The notes beneath the pieces are model-generated. The model was not told the DNA's origin, did no database searches, and saw only the letters and a program-made list of their open reading frames with translations. Below are positions 34,102-43,120 of a stretch of DNA of 64,000 bases, in pieces. Source of the stretch: Rhodoblastus sp963736175 (GTDB lineage Bacteria; Pseudomonadota; Alphaproteobacteria; Rhizobiales; Beijerinckiaceae); the NCBI GenBank assembly GCA_963736175.1, contig CAVTNU010000004.1:36927-100926 (forward strand), in the 5' to 3' direction. The translations under genes were made by a program, and so were the position numbers. Position 1 is the stretch's first letter; each line of letters starts with the position of its first letter.

Positions 34102-34344
34102 TTCGCTCGCGCTTTCTTTGCGTCGTCCCTGTCTTCGATCCGGAAAGTTCGCCGGAAAACCTTAAAGCTTGCTTTCATTGGCGTCTTTTGCAAGGCAAGC
34201 GGGGCAAGTTGCAGACCGCGAACCTTCCGTTCGGACTGAACGACAAAAACATGTTTACAGTACTTAAATCGAAAATCAATGTTGGGCAATATCCAACCGC
34301 GAATTCTGAAATTTTTATTATAATATCTAGTAGCGATGGGAAAT

Positions 34345-34438
34345 CAGGGCTGTTCAGTTCTCTAGACTTTAAGTGCGCTTGGGGATTCCAGCAGGGCTGT
34401 TCAGTTCTCTAGACTTTAAGTGCGCTTGGGGATTCCAG
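34345..34438. repeat. Tandem 47-bp duplication of the ISAs1 left end
   Basis: Two perfect 47-bp direct copies, 34345-34391 and 34392-34438, each beginning with the terminal repeat CAGGGCTGTTC. Only the outer copy touches the target duplication. Confidence 0.93.
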
Positions 34439-34490
34439 CGAGCGAAAATGTGTGAATCTATAGGCGACAACCCGAATCGGAGGTTGTCGT

Positions 34491-35608
34491 ATGGCGGTGT
34501 CGTTGCTGGAGATTTTGCGCTCGGTTCCAGATCATCGTCGACGGGAAGGGCTTCGGTTTGAACTGGCGACGGTGGTGCTCTATGCGATCCTGGGCATGGT
34601 CGCCGGCGCCAATTCCTATCGGCAACTGCATGAATTTGTTAATGCTCATCGACAGCGACTGAACAAAGCCTTCAATCTGAGCCTGCGTTATGCGCCGTCC
34701 TATTCGGGCTTGCGGCTGATCTTGCAAGGGATCGATTCAACGGCTCTGGAGGACGCGTTTCGCCGCCATGCCGCGTCGCTGCCAACGCCGCCATCGCCCG
34801 AGGGGCCCACGGCGATTGCCGTTGACGGCAAGACCCTGCGCGGCAGTTTCGACGCCTTTTGCGACCGAAAGGCCGCGCATATGCTGTCGGCGCTGCGCCA
34901 GGCCGATCAAATCGTACTCGGCCATCTGATGGTTGACGAGAAAAGCAACGAAATCCCGGCGGCGCCGGAATTGATCGAGGCGCTCGGTCTGAAGGGCTGC
35001 CTCTTCACGCTCGACGCCGAGCATTGCCAAAAAAAGGATTTGCCCGCGTGATCGCTTCGGGCAACCATCTGCTCACGCAGGTCAAGGACAACCAGCCGAA
35101 ACTACGCCGCCAGCTCGAACTTGGATCGATGGGGCGCAAGCCAAGCGGCTCCGCGACGAGCAAATCCAAAGGCCGCAATCGCTGTGAAACGCGGGACCTG
35201 ACGGTGTTTCCGGCCAAGGCGTGGTTCCGCGGCGCGGCATGGGAACCGCTGATCAAAACCGTCCTGCGGTTGGAGCGCTCCGTGTCCAAACGCGACGCAA
35301 AAACCGGGTATTGGAGCCAGACGAGCGAGATCGTCTTCTGGGTCTCCTCGCTCAGCGGTCCAACGCCCGAACAATGGAATGAACACATACGCCGGCATTG
35401 GCGGATCGAGAACTCCAGCCATTATGTACGCGATGTCACCTTCGCCGAGGACGCTTCACGCATTCGCAAGAACCCGGACATCGCCGCCCGCTTGCGCTCC
35501 TTCGCTTACAACCTGCTCAGGGCCGCAGGATGCGATAACATCAAAAACGCCAGATGGCGCGCAGCGCTCGACCTCAATCTCATACTCGACATGCCTGGAC
35601 TGTATTGA
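34491..35608 (+). CDS. ISAs1-family transposase, expressed through a -1 frameshift
   Basis: DDE transposase of about 372 aa if frameshifted. Upstream frame 34491-35051: DHRRREGLRFELATVVLYAILGMVAGAN, first Asp in IAVDGKTLRGSF, second Asp in TLDAEHCQKK. Downstream frame to 35608: VKDNQPKL, the catalytic-Glu region HWRIENSSHYVRDVTFAEDASRIRKN and the family C-terminus. The join is the run of seven A at 35029-35035, which in the upstream frame reads A-AAA-AAG, a classic -1 slippery heptamer; slipping gives HCQKK then GFARVIASG, as in single-frame relatives. Either programmed frameshifting or a one-base loss. Confidence 0.88.
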
Positions 35609-35765
35609 GAACTGAACAGCCCTGGATGGGAAATAGGCAGGGTTTCGCTTGTCAATTTCGACGAATTGGAAACGCCCGCGTCTTGCGGCTCGCGACTTGA
35701 AAGCCTAATTAACGCCTCCATGACGATCACATTGGCTGGATCGTTTACATGCGTTCGGTTTAGAA

Positions 35766-37895
35766 ATGTCCGCTCCCGCCCGAAATCGCCAGCAAACGCC
35801 GCCGCGCGCCAAAATCCAGCGCACGACCCGCCGCGTTCACGACACGCAACTGGTCGACGATTACGCCTGGATCAGGGCGGCGAACTGGCAGGAGGCGCTG
35901 CACGACCCGAACGCGCTTCCGGCCGAGATTCGCGCCCTTATCAAAGCGGAAAACGCCTATGCCGACGCCGTTCTGGCCAAGAGCGAATCCTTGCGCGCGA
36001 CGATTTGCGAGGAACTGCGCGCGCGCGTCGACGACGACGACAGCGATCCCCCCGCCCCGGACGGACCATTTTCCTATTACCGGCGATACAGGACGGACGG
36101 CGAGCACGAGCTGATCTGTCGACGCCCGCGCGCCGGCGGCGAGGAAGCCATTCTGCTCGACGGCGACGCTCTGGCGGCCGACAAGCCGTTTTTCGATCTC
36201 AACGAGGGCGTCCATTCGCCCGATCACCGACGTCTGGCTTATAGTTGCGACGAAACGGGATCGGAGCTGCACAAAATCGTCTGGCGCGATCTCGCCACGA
36301 TGCGGGACGGCGCCGACGTCGTCGAGAACACCGACGGCGCGATTGTCTGGATGGCCGATTCGAGCGGCTTCCTCTATACCCGCGTCGACGACAACTTTCG
36401 CACCGCCCAGGTGTTCCGCCACAAGCTCGGCGCCGATCCGGCTTCGGACGAACTGCTGCTCGACGAGCCGAACCCCGTGTGGTTCGTGCATCTGCGCAAG
36501 GCGCGCAACGGCGCCTACGCCGTCGTCATCGTGCGCGATCACGATTCGTCCGAAAACTGGCTGATCGATCTGCGCGAGGAGCACGGCAAGCCGGTGCTGA
36601 CGGCGCCAAGACGCGAGGGCGTGCGCTACGACATCGAGCCTCGCGGCGAACGGGTGTTCATCCGCACCAACGCCGACGGCGCCTTCGACTACAAGATCGT
36701 CAGCGCGCCGATCGACAATCTCGCGCCGGAAAACTGGCGCGAGGAAGTCGCGCATGTCCCCGGCCGCATGATCGCCTACGCGACGCTGTTCGCCCGCCAC
36801 ATGGTCCGCCTCGAACGCGAGAATTGCCAGCCGCGCCTTGTCGTGCGCGACGACAAGGGCGAGGACCACGCCATCGCCTTCGACGAGGAAGCCTATCATC
36901 TGCGCCTTGAGGACAATCTCGAATTCGACACGGCGGTTTTGCGTTTTTCCTATTCGTCGATGGCGCGGCCGGAGGAAATCTACGATTACGACATGAACGC
37001 GCGCACGCGCACGCTGCTCAAGCGCCAGAACGTGCCGAGCGGCCACAACGCCGACGCCTATGTCGTGCGCCGCCTGTTCGCCAGCGCCAGCGACGGGCAA
37101 AGCGTGCCGATCTCGCTGCTTTGCCGCAAGGACCGCGAACATCGCGCCGGCCCGCTGCTGCTTTACGGCTATGGCGCCTATGGCGCCTCGATGCCCGCCA
37201 GTTTCGACGAAAACCTGTTCAGCCTCGTCGATCGCGGCTTCGCCTACGCCATCGCCCACGTGCGCGGCGGCTCGGAAAAAGGCGCGCGCTGGTACGAGGA
37301 AGGCAAGCTCGAACACAAGCCCAACAGCTTTTCCGATTATATCGCCTGCGCCCGCCACCTTTGCGCGCTCGGCCTGACGCGGCCCGGCGCCATCGTCGCC
37401 GAAGGCGGCAGCGCCGGCGGCCTGCTGATGGGCGCGGTCGTCAATCTGGAGCCGAAACTCTTCGCCGGCATTCTCGCCGAAGTGCCGTTCGTCGACGTCG
37501 TCAATACGATTCTCGACGACACGCTGCCGCTGACGCCGCCCGAATGGCGCGAATGGGGCAATCCGATCAAGGACGCGACGGCCTTCCGCACGATGTTGTC
37601 CTATTCGCCCTACGACAACGTGCGCGCGCAGGACTATCCGCCGATGCTGATCGAAAGTGGGCTGACCGATCCGCGCGTAACCTATTGGGAGCCGACGAAA
37701 TGGGCGCAGAAATTGCGCGCCGAAATGACCGGCGGCGGCCCCATTCTGCTCAAGACCAATACGGAGGCGGGCCACGGCGGCGCGTCAGGGCGCTTCGCCG
37801 AACTCGAGGACGTCGCCCGCCGCCAGGCCTTCGCGCTCGTCGCCGTCGAGGACGGCTTCGCCGACTGGCGCATGAAGGCGAGCGCAAGCTCATAA
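35766..37895 (+). CDS. ptrB: Oligopeptidase B (S9A serine peptidase)
   Basis: 709 aa cytoplasmic peptidase cutting after basic residues in short peptides. Seven-bladed propeller N-half (DDYAWIRAANWQEALHDP at the start, SYYRRYRTDGEHELICRR), and a C-terminal alpha/beta domain: LLYGYGAYGASMPASF, nucleophile GGSAGGLLMG, acid in ESGLTDPRVTYWEPTKW and catalytic His in AGHGGASGR. All residues are intact and the length is normal. ATG start. Divergent from mucR across the ISAs1 insertion. Confidence 0.93.
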   Translation: MSAPARNRQQTPPRAKIQRTTRRVHDTQLVDDYAWIRAANWQEALHDPNALPAEIRALIKAENAYADAVLAKSESLRATICEELRARVDDDDSDPPAPDGPFSYYRRYRTDGEHELICRRPRAGGEEAILLDGDALAADKPFFDLNEGVHSPDHRRLAYSCDETGSELHKIVWRDLATMRDGADVVENTDGAIVWMADSSGFLYTRVDDNFRTAQVFRHKLGADPASDELLLDEPNPVWFVHLRKARNGAYAVVIVRDHDSSENWLIDLREEHGKPVLTAPRREGVRYDIEPRGERVFIRTNADGAFDYKIVSAPIDNLAPENWREEVAHVPGRMIAYATLFARHMVRLERENCQPRLVVRDDKGEDHAIAFDEEAYHLRLEDNLEFDTAVLRFSYSSMARPEEIYDYDMNARTRTLLKRQNVPSGHNADAYVVRRLFASASDGQSVPISLLCRKDREHRAGPLLLYGYGAYGASMPASFDENLFSLVDRGFAYAIAHVRGGSEKGARWYEEGKLEHKPNSFSDYIACARHLCALGLTRPGAIVAEGGSAGGLLMGAVVNLEPKLFAGILAEVPFVDVVNTILDDTLPLTPPEWREWGNPIKDATAFRTMLSYSPYDNVRAQDYPPMLIESGLTDPRVTYWEPTKWAQKLRAEMTGGGPILLKTNTEAGHGGASGRFAELEDVARRQAFALVAVEDGFADWRMKASASS

Positions 37896-38093
37896 GGCCG
37901 TCAGGGCTTTTTCCGGGCTGATTGACGCGTTCTGGCGGAGACGTTTCGTGTCGCCGCCTTTGGGTCCAGCGTTTGCTTCGGAATTGAAGCGGAAAACCTC
38001 GAGGTCGATGGACGGCGGCCTCCCACGGCAATCGAACTGGCGTCTTCGATAGCGAATTGAATTGGGGATTTAGTAATGTGTCACCGGAATCTC

Positions 38094-39034
38094 TAAGTGT
38101 CCGTCCGAAAAGAAGTTGAATCGCATGAGTCGGATGTGATTCATGGAAGGTAGCCTGATTCTGGAGGGGCTGCCGATGTGGACGAGCGAGAACCGCGCGC
38201 AATATAACCGCGACAAGTTGCGTTATCCCAGCGACCTGACCGACGCCGAATGGGAGCATATCGCGTCGTTGATACCGCCGGCCAAGCGCGGCGGGCGCAA
38301 GCGCACCGTCGATGTGCGTGAAGTCGTCAACGGCCTGATGTACGTGCTGAGCACGGGCTGCCAATGGCGATACGTGCCGAAGGATTTGCCGCCGCGCAGC
38401 ACGCTGTTCGATTATTTCGATCTGTGGACGTGGAACGGCACGCTCGATCGCATCCACCACGCACTCTATGTGAAGTGTCGCGAGGCGATGGGGCGCGAAG
38501 CCAGCCCGACAGCTTGCGTGATCGACAGCCAGAGCGTCAAAAGCGCCGAAAAAGGGGGCGCTGCATCGATCCGAATGGCTACGACGCGGGGAAAAAGATC
38601 AAGGGCAAGAAGCGCCATATCCTCGTCGACACTTTAGGATTGCTGCTGCACGCGATTGTTCATCCCGCCGATATTCAGGACCGCGACGGCGGCAAATTGG
38701 TGTTGGCGACAATGTTCGGACTGCACCCATTCCTGCGCAAACTCTTCGCCGACGGCGGCTATCAAGGCCCAAAGTTCCGGGCGGCGCAAAAGAAGATTTT
38801 GCCGCTCCTGGTCACCGAGATCGTCAAGCGCTCCGATCAGGCGCAGGGTTTCGAGGTCCTCCCGCGCAGATGGGTGGTCGAGCGAACCTTCGCCTGGCTC
38901 GGAAGATGCCGCAGATTGGCGAAGGACTTCGAAAACCTGACGCGAAACGCCTTGGCGTTCATCCGCCTCGCGTCAATCCGCTTGATGATGCGAAAGCTAT
39001 GTTTAAGCTCTTAAACTTCGCGGACAGACTCTAA
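38094..39034. mobile_element. IS5-family (IS427-like) insertion sequence, copy 1
   Basis: Element 38097-39031 (935 bp). Ends GTGTCCGTCCG and, inverted, GAGTCTGTCCG; target duplication TAA on both sides (38094-38096, 39032-39034). Same length and encoded proteins as copy 2 at 57769-58703, in opposite orientation. Confidence 0.92.
38176..39014 (+). CDS. IS5-family transposase (frameshifted ORF pair), copy 1
   Basis: DDE transposase. Frame one (MWTSENRAQYNRDKLRYPSD ... ACVIDSQSVKSAEKGG) carries the N-terminal DUF4096 and first Asp; frame two continues CIDPNGYDAGKKIKGKKRHILVDTLGLLL ... FADGGYQGPKF ... VVERTFAWLGRCRRLAKDFE with second Asp and Glu. The join is at a run of five A and five G (38549-38558), where a -1 shift or one more G restores a single product of about 280 aa. 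The identical break is present in copy 2, so it was transposed in this form and may be programmed. ATG 38176 (MWTSENR) is the family-typical start. Confidence 0.9.
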
Positions 39035-39070
39035 ACCAGCGGCCGCGCGCCAAAAGATAATGTTGTAGCG

Positions 39071-39895
39071 CTACCCAATCTTTAGCTGGATCGGCTGATC
39101 GTTCGAAAGCTCCTTGAATTTCCGAAGGAACGATTGAACTCGTTGCCCTTCGGCCCCGCGCGTTTCCTCAAAGGAATTGAGTGCCCATATGAAGGAGAGG
39201 CAAGCGATACTGAGCGTGTCAACAATCTCCGTTAGCTCGGGACCACCCTTGAGCCCCGTGATCCGGGACTTGGAATCTGCCTCAAGATGTCGATTAATCG
39301 CGTCCACGCTCGTGTGCACGCCATCGGCTGAAAGCGGGCGGTAGAACAAGAGATATAGCTCTGCGCCGTGCCCTCTTGCCATAACGGCCCAATTGATTGC
39401 TCGGGGATCTTTGCCTGGGACGCCTTTCAATAATTCCAATTCAGATACAGTCGCTTCCAATTTAATGATCTGTTCCGGCGAGAGTTGTTCGCGGTATTTC
39501 TTGTCAGCGAGCAACTCCCGGCAGGTGGTGAGCTGATGCTTATAATGCGCAGCCACTAGCTGATTGATAACTCCCGGGTCGGCGGCGAGTGCGATTTGGG
39601 CCATCGTGCCCTCGACCAAAGTCCGAAGGATCGTTCGCGCTTCCGCAATCATCCCTCGTTCGACGAGAACCATTGCGGCTTGAAGCGATTGATGGGACCG
39701 GATGAAGAGCGCAGAAATCGTCATCCGCTGCGTATCATTTTGATCGAATTTGTACGCCCTTATCGCGACGGAACCGAACAGATTCAACTCCTGCGCAAAA
39801 TCGAACCACTCTTTGTAAGGCGACTTCGTTCTGACGATCGCGCGGAAGTTTTCAATTTCATCCGAAAAAAAACCGTGCGTCTCAAACGGCGACAT
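39071..39895 (-). CDS. DUF5677 domain protein
   Basis: 274 aa, helical. Seen: ISALFIRSHQSLQAAMVLVERGMIAEARTILRTLVEGTMAQIAL, which is the DUF5677 core, then YKHQLTTCRELLADKKYR. Function unknown; such genes sit mostly in accessory regions. ATG 39895 is chosen; the frame is open to 39997 but the extra part overlaps the next gene's end. Lower GC than neighbours, in a patch delimited on the left by IS5 copy 1. Confidence 0.8.
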   Translation of the reverse strand: MSPFETHGFFSDEIENFRAIVRTKSPYKEWFDFAQELNLFGSVAIRAYKFDQNDTQRMTISALFIRSHQSLQAAMVLVERGMIAEARTILRTLVEGTMAQIALAADPGVINQLVAAHYKHQLTTCRELLADKKYREQLSPEQIIKLEATVSELELLKGVPGKDPRAINWAVMARGHGAELYLLFYRPLSADGVHTSVDAINRHLEADSKSRITGLKGGPELTEIVDTLSIACLSFIWALNSFEETRGAEGQRVQSFLRKFKELSNDQPIQLKIG

Positions 39896-39996
39896 TTGTT
39901 TTTCCCGTGTTGGACAGAGGGCGCACTTAACTCGCGAACAATATGCCTTGAGGCGGGTGATCGAGGCCTCGATATATTCTTTTGCGCCCGCAGGCA

Positions 39997-40644
39997 TTAC
40001 CGCAAGTGCCTAAGCACTGCCTCAAGAGCTGCCAGAGCGGTGAGGGCGGTCGCCTTAGTGCAGGTGAGCCCAGTGCGGGCCATTTTCCCGGCATGAATGA
40101 GATTACGCGCATCCGTAGCCAGTCGCGCTTGGTCCGCCGTCGCTTTGACTATGATGCCAAGTCGTTCGGCTTCGTTGATGTAATCCCCCAAGTGCTGCCT
40201 ATCCAGACGCTCCGGCTCGCGCACATCCGAGCGGCCTTTCAATGCCCAAAATAGAAGTGCCTCCACGGCGGTGGTCGCAAATACGGTTGCACCCTTCCAT
40301 TCCTCTGACCTGAAATCTATCCATGCGGCTCGTATGTCCTGCTGGACGTTCGCGCGGGCGATGTCGTCCGGTATGAGCAATCGATCAGGATAGGGCGGCG
40401 GATTCTCGTCGGGGCATAGTGCCAGTGTCTGCCGGATACGCGCGACTGGGTCTTTTCCGCCACCGTTTCGAACCGGTCGATCTTGATCTCCCACGTCCCA
40501 TACGCTCAACGCCGAAGTAAGAGAGGACTGGCATTGCAGAAATTCGGTGTAGTCAGCGAAAGGAACGGTAATGAGTTCGTCAGGTACTTGGCGTAGTAAT
40601 GACAGCAGTGTTCTTACGCTGTCCCTCTGCGGGAATCGTGTCAT
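39997..40644 (-). CDS. Hypothetical protein, accessory patch
   Basis: 215 aa. Not recognised with certainty. Visible: RIRQTLALCPDENPPPYPDRLLIPDDIARANVQQDIRAAWIDF, then EEWKGATVFATTAVEALLFWALKG and a C-terminal helix-rich part with RLATDARNLIHAGKMAR, reminiscent of DUF4145-like HEPN proteins (R-x4-H type motif RNLIH). If HEPN, it could be an RNase or binding module. The frame extends to a TTG at 40680; ATG 40644 is used. It lies 101 nt upstream of the DUF5677 gene on the same strand, probably one unit. Confidence 0.65.
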   Translation of the reverse strand: MTRFPQRDSVRTLLSLLRQVPDELITVPFADYTEFLQCQSSLTSALSVWDVGDQDRPVRNGGGKDPVARIRQTLALCPDENPPPYPDRLLIPDDIARANVQQDIRAAWIDFRSEEWKGATVFATTAVEALLFWALKGRSDVREPERLDRQHLGDYINEAERLGIIVKATADQARLATDARNLIHAGKMARTGLTCTKATALTALAALEAVLRHLR

Positions 40645-41062
40645 GTCAACGCTGAGCTCGCTCCGCTTCGGACCGAACAAGCTATCAATCGCCGAAACGA
40701 TTTGGCTGGGGAGGATACGTGGTATGGATCACCTCTCTGGCGGCTTTGTCTGCATCCAAACGTTAAGATTAGCCTGCATCGATTGGTGCGGTCGTCCATA
40801 TCTCCTTCGCAAGGCCGATCAGCATTTCTTGCCGGTCGCCGATAGCAGTGGCGGACCAGTGTTCAAACGATTTCAATTTGCGGTTACGGTGACAGCTTAC
40901 TAAGTCCCCGATGATGTCTTCGACAAGCCCTTCTGACAAAGCGCGCGCCCCCGCAGAGTGAGACGAATGCCCACAGGTAATAGCCTGGGATCACTGGCGA
41001 CTTAGCAACATATCGTCGAAATCCACGGCAGCCAAGCGTTCAAGCCGCCCGCGAACGCCACG
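40645..41062. other. Gene-poor stretch with a possible coding remnant
   Basis: No intact gene. On the minus strand a frame ending at TAA 40771-40769 reads LVSCHRNRKLKSFEHWSATA, then GDRQEMLIGLAKEIW and a stop. Its codon use looks coding but no start is visible. It may be the 3' remnant of a gene that led into the accessory patch. No promoter or repeat is evident. Confidence 0.35.
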
Positions 41063-41998
41063 TCAGCTCTTGCCCTCGATGAACAGCTTCAATTCCTCCA
41101 TCGAGGCGAAATGATAGACGCCATGCGTCGTCTGGGCTTCGATCGAACCGTCGGCGAACAGCAGGTAATGGGCGCCGTTGGCGTCGTACTGGCCGACGAT
41201 TTCGCCCCCGTGTTGGGCGGGCGCGGCGGACGGCGGCGACGAACTTTGCGCCGGCGAACGGGCCGGCGTCTCGTCGTCGCCCGTCGCTGCGCGTTCAAGC
41301 CAATCATCGATCCTCGTCCGGCTCGCGCCGCCCTGGGTCGGCGCGGGGTTTTCGTCGCCGCGCCGTTCGCCCCCCGCGTTTCGCGGCCAGACTTCCCATC
41401 TTGGAACGTCGGGGCGGAACGCCGGGGCATCGGCCCGCCGACGAGTCTCTTCGCTCTGGCTCCCTGCCGCCGGCGTTTCGGACGGCGCGCGCGGCGTCTC
41501 GGCCGGCGGTGTGACGATGGGCATTTTCGGACGGCGCGGGTATCCGGCGGACGCCGAGGCGGGCTCGTCCCAGGGGCTTGTTTGCGCCTCGGCCGGCGAA
41601 ACCGGCGTCTGCGCCTCGGCCTTGGGCGCTTCGAGCGGCGGGCGCGCCGCCGGCTCGGGCCTGGGCGGCGTTCGCGCCTCCTGGACCTCCATCCCGCGCG
41701 CCGACGGCTTCGGCGCGGCGGTATCGAACGACGGCGGCGGTGGCTGGATCATCGGCGCCTGCGAGGGAGCCGCCGACGGCCGGGCGCCGGCGTCCAGTCT
41801 GGCCAGCAGCGCGCCCAACCGGCGCAGGATCAATCCAAGGGCGACGATCGCCAATCCGCCGCTCAAGGCGACCGAGCCGGCGATCACTTCCGTCCAGCCG
41901 CGTTCGACCTGCACAAATCCCGATCCGGACCAGATGGAGATCAGGCCGGCGACAGCGAGTAAGACCCCCACGCTGACGACAAAAAAATCAATTCTCAC
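41063..41998 (-). CDS. Proline-rich inner-membrane protein
   Basis: 311 aa. Two N-terminal membrane segments (about 5-25 and 38-62), a long Pro/Ala-rich, low-complexity region (75-255) and a small folded C-terminal domain (about 262-311: GEIVGQYDANGAHYLLFADGSIEAQTTHGVYHFASMEELKLFIEG). The C-domain is well kept in Hyphomicrobiales proteins of this build. Function unknown. GTG start at 41998. Divergent from sodB. Confidence 0.75.
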   Translation of the reverse strand: MRIDFFVVSVGVLLAVAGLISIWSGSGFVQVERGWTEVIAGSVALSGGLAIVALGLILRRLGALLARLDAGARPSAAPSQAPMIQPPPPSFDTAAPKPSARGMEVQEARTPPRPEPAARPPLEAPKAEAQTPVSPAEAQTSPWDEPASASAGYPRRPKMPIVTPPAETPRAPSETPAAGSQSEETRRRADAPAFRPDVPRWEVWPRNAGGERRGDENPAPTQGGASRTRIDDWLERAATGDDETPARSPAQSSSPPSAAPAQHGGEIVGQYDANGAHYLLFADGSIEAQTTHGVYHFASMEELKLFIEGKS

Positions 41999-42192
41999 GT
42001 TAAAAACCGCCTTTCAGCCGTCAACGACGACTCGTCGTCGTCAACGGCGACCGCGCCGCAGGATAATCTTCTTCCGTTCGCCCGGCAATTCTTGCCCCCG
42101 CGCGCATTGCTCACTACCTTGACCCTGAGCGGCCCGGCCTATCCTACCCCCCACCATGACCGGGCGGACCAGTGCTCGAAGGGAGATTTTGC

Positions 42193-42792
42193 ATGACTTT
42201 TGTTCTCGAACCGCTGCCCTATGCCCACGATGCGCTCAAACCCTTCATGTCGGCGGAAACGCTCGAGTTTCATCATGACAAGCATCACGCCGCCTACGTG
42301 ACCAACGCCAACAACCTGATCAAAGGCACCGAATGGGAAGGCAAGTCGATCGAAGAGACGATCGTCGGCGCCTGTAAGAAGAACGACGCCGTCTTCAACA
42401 ACGTCGCCCAGATCTGGAACCACGCCGAGTTCTGGAAATATCTGCGTCCCGCCGGCGGCGGCAAGGTTCCCGGCAAGGTCGAGAATGCGCTGGTCGCGGC
42501 GTTCGGCTCGGTCGAACAGGCGCTGGATCAGCTCGCCGCCACCGCCGTCGGCCAGTTCGGCTCGGGTTGGGGCTGGCTCGCCGTCAAGGACGGCAAGGTC
42601 GTCACGATGAAGACGCCCAACGCCGAGAACCCGCTGGTGCACGGCGCCAAGCCGATTCTCACCGTCGACGTGTGGGAGCACGCCTATTACATCGACTACC
42701 GCAACCGCCGTCCCGACTTCGTCAAGACCGTGCTCGCCAATCTGGTGAACTGGGACTACGTCGAAGCGCAATTCGAAAAAGCGATCGGCTGA
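42193..42792 (+). CDS. sodB: Superoxide dismutase, Fe/Mn type
   Basis: 199 aa. Dismutates superoxide in the cytoplasm. Metal ligands: His in LEFHHDKHHAAYV, His in IWNHAEFWKY, and Asp/His in VDVWEHAYYIDYRNRRPDFV. The AxxGQFGSGWGWL motif and the Gln in the SGWGW neighbourhood (VGQFGSGWGW) suggest the Fe- or cambialistic type. ATG 42193 with GGGAG upstream. Its terminator is interrupted by a MITE-like insertion. Confidence 0.95.
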   Translation: MTFVLEPLPYAHDALKPFMSAETLEFHHDKHHAAYVTNANNLIKGTEWEGKSIEETIVGACKKNDAVFNNVAQIWNHAEFWKYLRPAGGGKVPGKVENALVAAFGSVEQALDQLAATAVGQFGSGWGWLAVKDGKVVTMKTPNAENPLVHGAKPILTVDVWEHAYYIDYRNRRPDFVKTVLANLVNWDYVEAQFEKAIG

Positions 42793-42826
42793 GGCTTTCG
42801 CCCAGGCCTTTTCGGCGCCCACAAGA

Positions 42827-43120
42827 CGCCCGGCTTTAGGGCCTGTGTACACTTCCGGCGCGGGCCGCGACGCTGGGCGTTTTGGTTTCCGGGCAGGAGC
42901 CGATTGCCGCCAATATCGGGGATATTGGCAAGATCGGCGACACACACGGAGGCCAAAACGCCCGCGCCAGAAGGGTTTGGCCGAAATGGACGGCTGGGGT
43001 GTCGCAAGCCTCGCCAATATCCCCGATATTGGCTTCGTCATGCTCCTGCCATCCGTCTCATTTCGCCAAAATCCCGGCTCACGACGGAGTGTTCACAGGC
43101 CCTAGCCGGGCGTTTTATTT
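42827..43120 (+). terminator. sodB intrinsic terminator split by a MITE in its loop
   Basis: Stem arms CGCCCGGC (42827-42834) and GCCGGGCG (43105-43112) followed by TTTTATTT (43113-43120). Without the insertion they would be separated by TTTA, an ideal terminator loop. The T tract overlaps the hpnK stop codon on the other strand. Confidence 0.75.
42839..43102. mobile_element. 264-bp palindromic MITE-like element flanked by TA
   Basis: Ends GGGCCTGTGTACACTTCCG and, inverted, GGGCCTGTGAACACTCCG, each bordered by TA. Inside, two copies of the short palindrome GCCAATATC-N3-GATATTGGC (42909-42929 and 43013-43033), with both arms matching on opposite strands over about 100 bp. No ORF with a transposase motif, so non-autonomous. 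TA duplication and size fit a MITE of IS630/Tc1-type origin (inference). Confidence 0.75.

Larger units (their letters stand above)
34335..35634. mobile_element. ISAs1-family insertion sequence with 10-bp target duplication
   Basis: Element 34345-35624. Ends are CAGGGCTGTTCAGTTCTC (34345) and its inverted copy (35607-35624). Flanks are the identical GATGGGAAAT at 34335-34344 and 35625-35634, a 10-bp target duplication as in ISAs1. Inside are one transposase frame split by a -1 shift, and a duplicated left end. It landed in the AT-rich gap between mucR and the oligopeptidase gene. Confidence 0.92.

Noticed and set aside
35760..37775. 671-aa reading frame antisense to oligopeptidase B
   Set aside because: High-GC shadow frame. 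The sense strand encodes a complete S9 peptidase with catalytic motifs; the antisense product shows only repetitive Arg/Val/Gly composition.
42139..43041. 300-aa minus-strand frame across sodB and the MITE
   Set aside because: Antisense to sodB; it exists only because the palindromic element has few stops.
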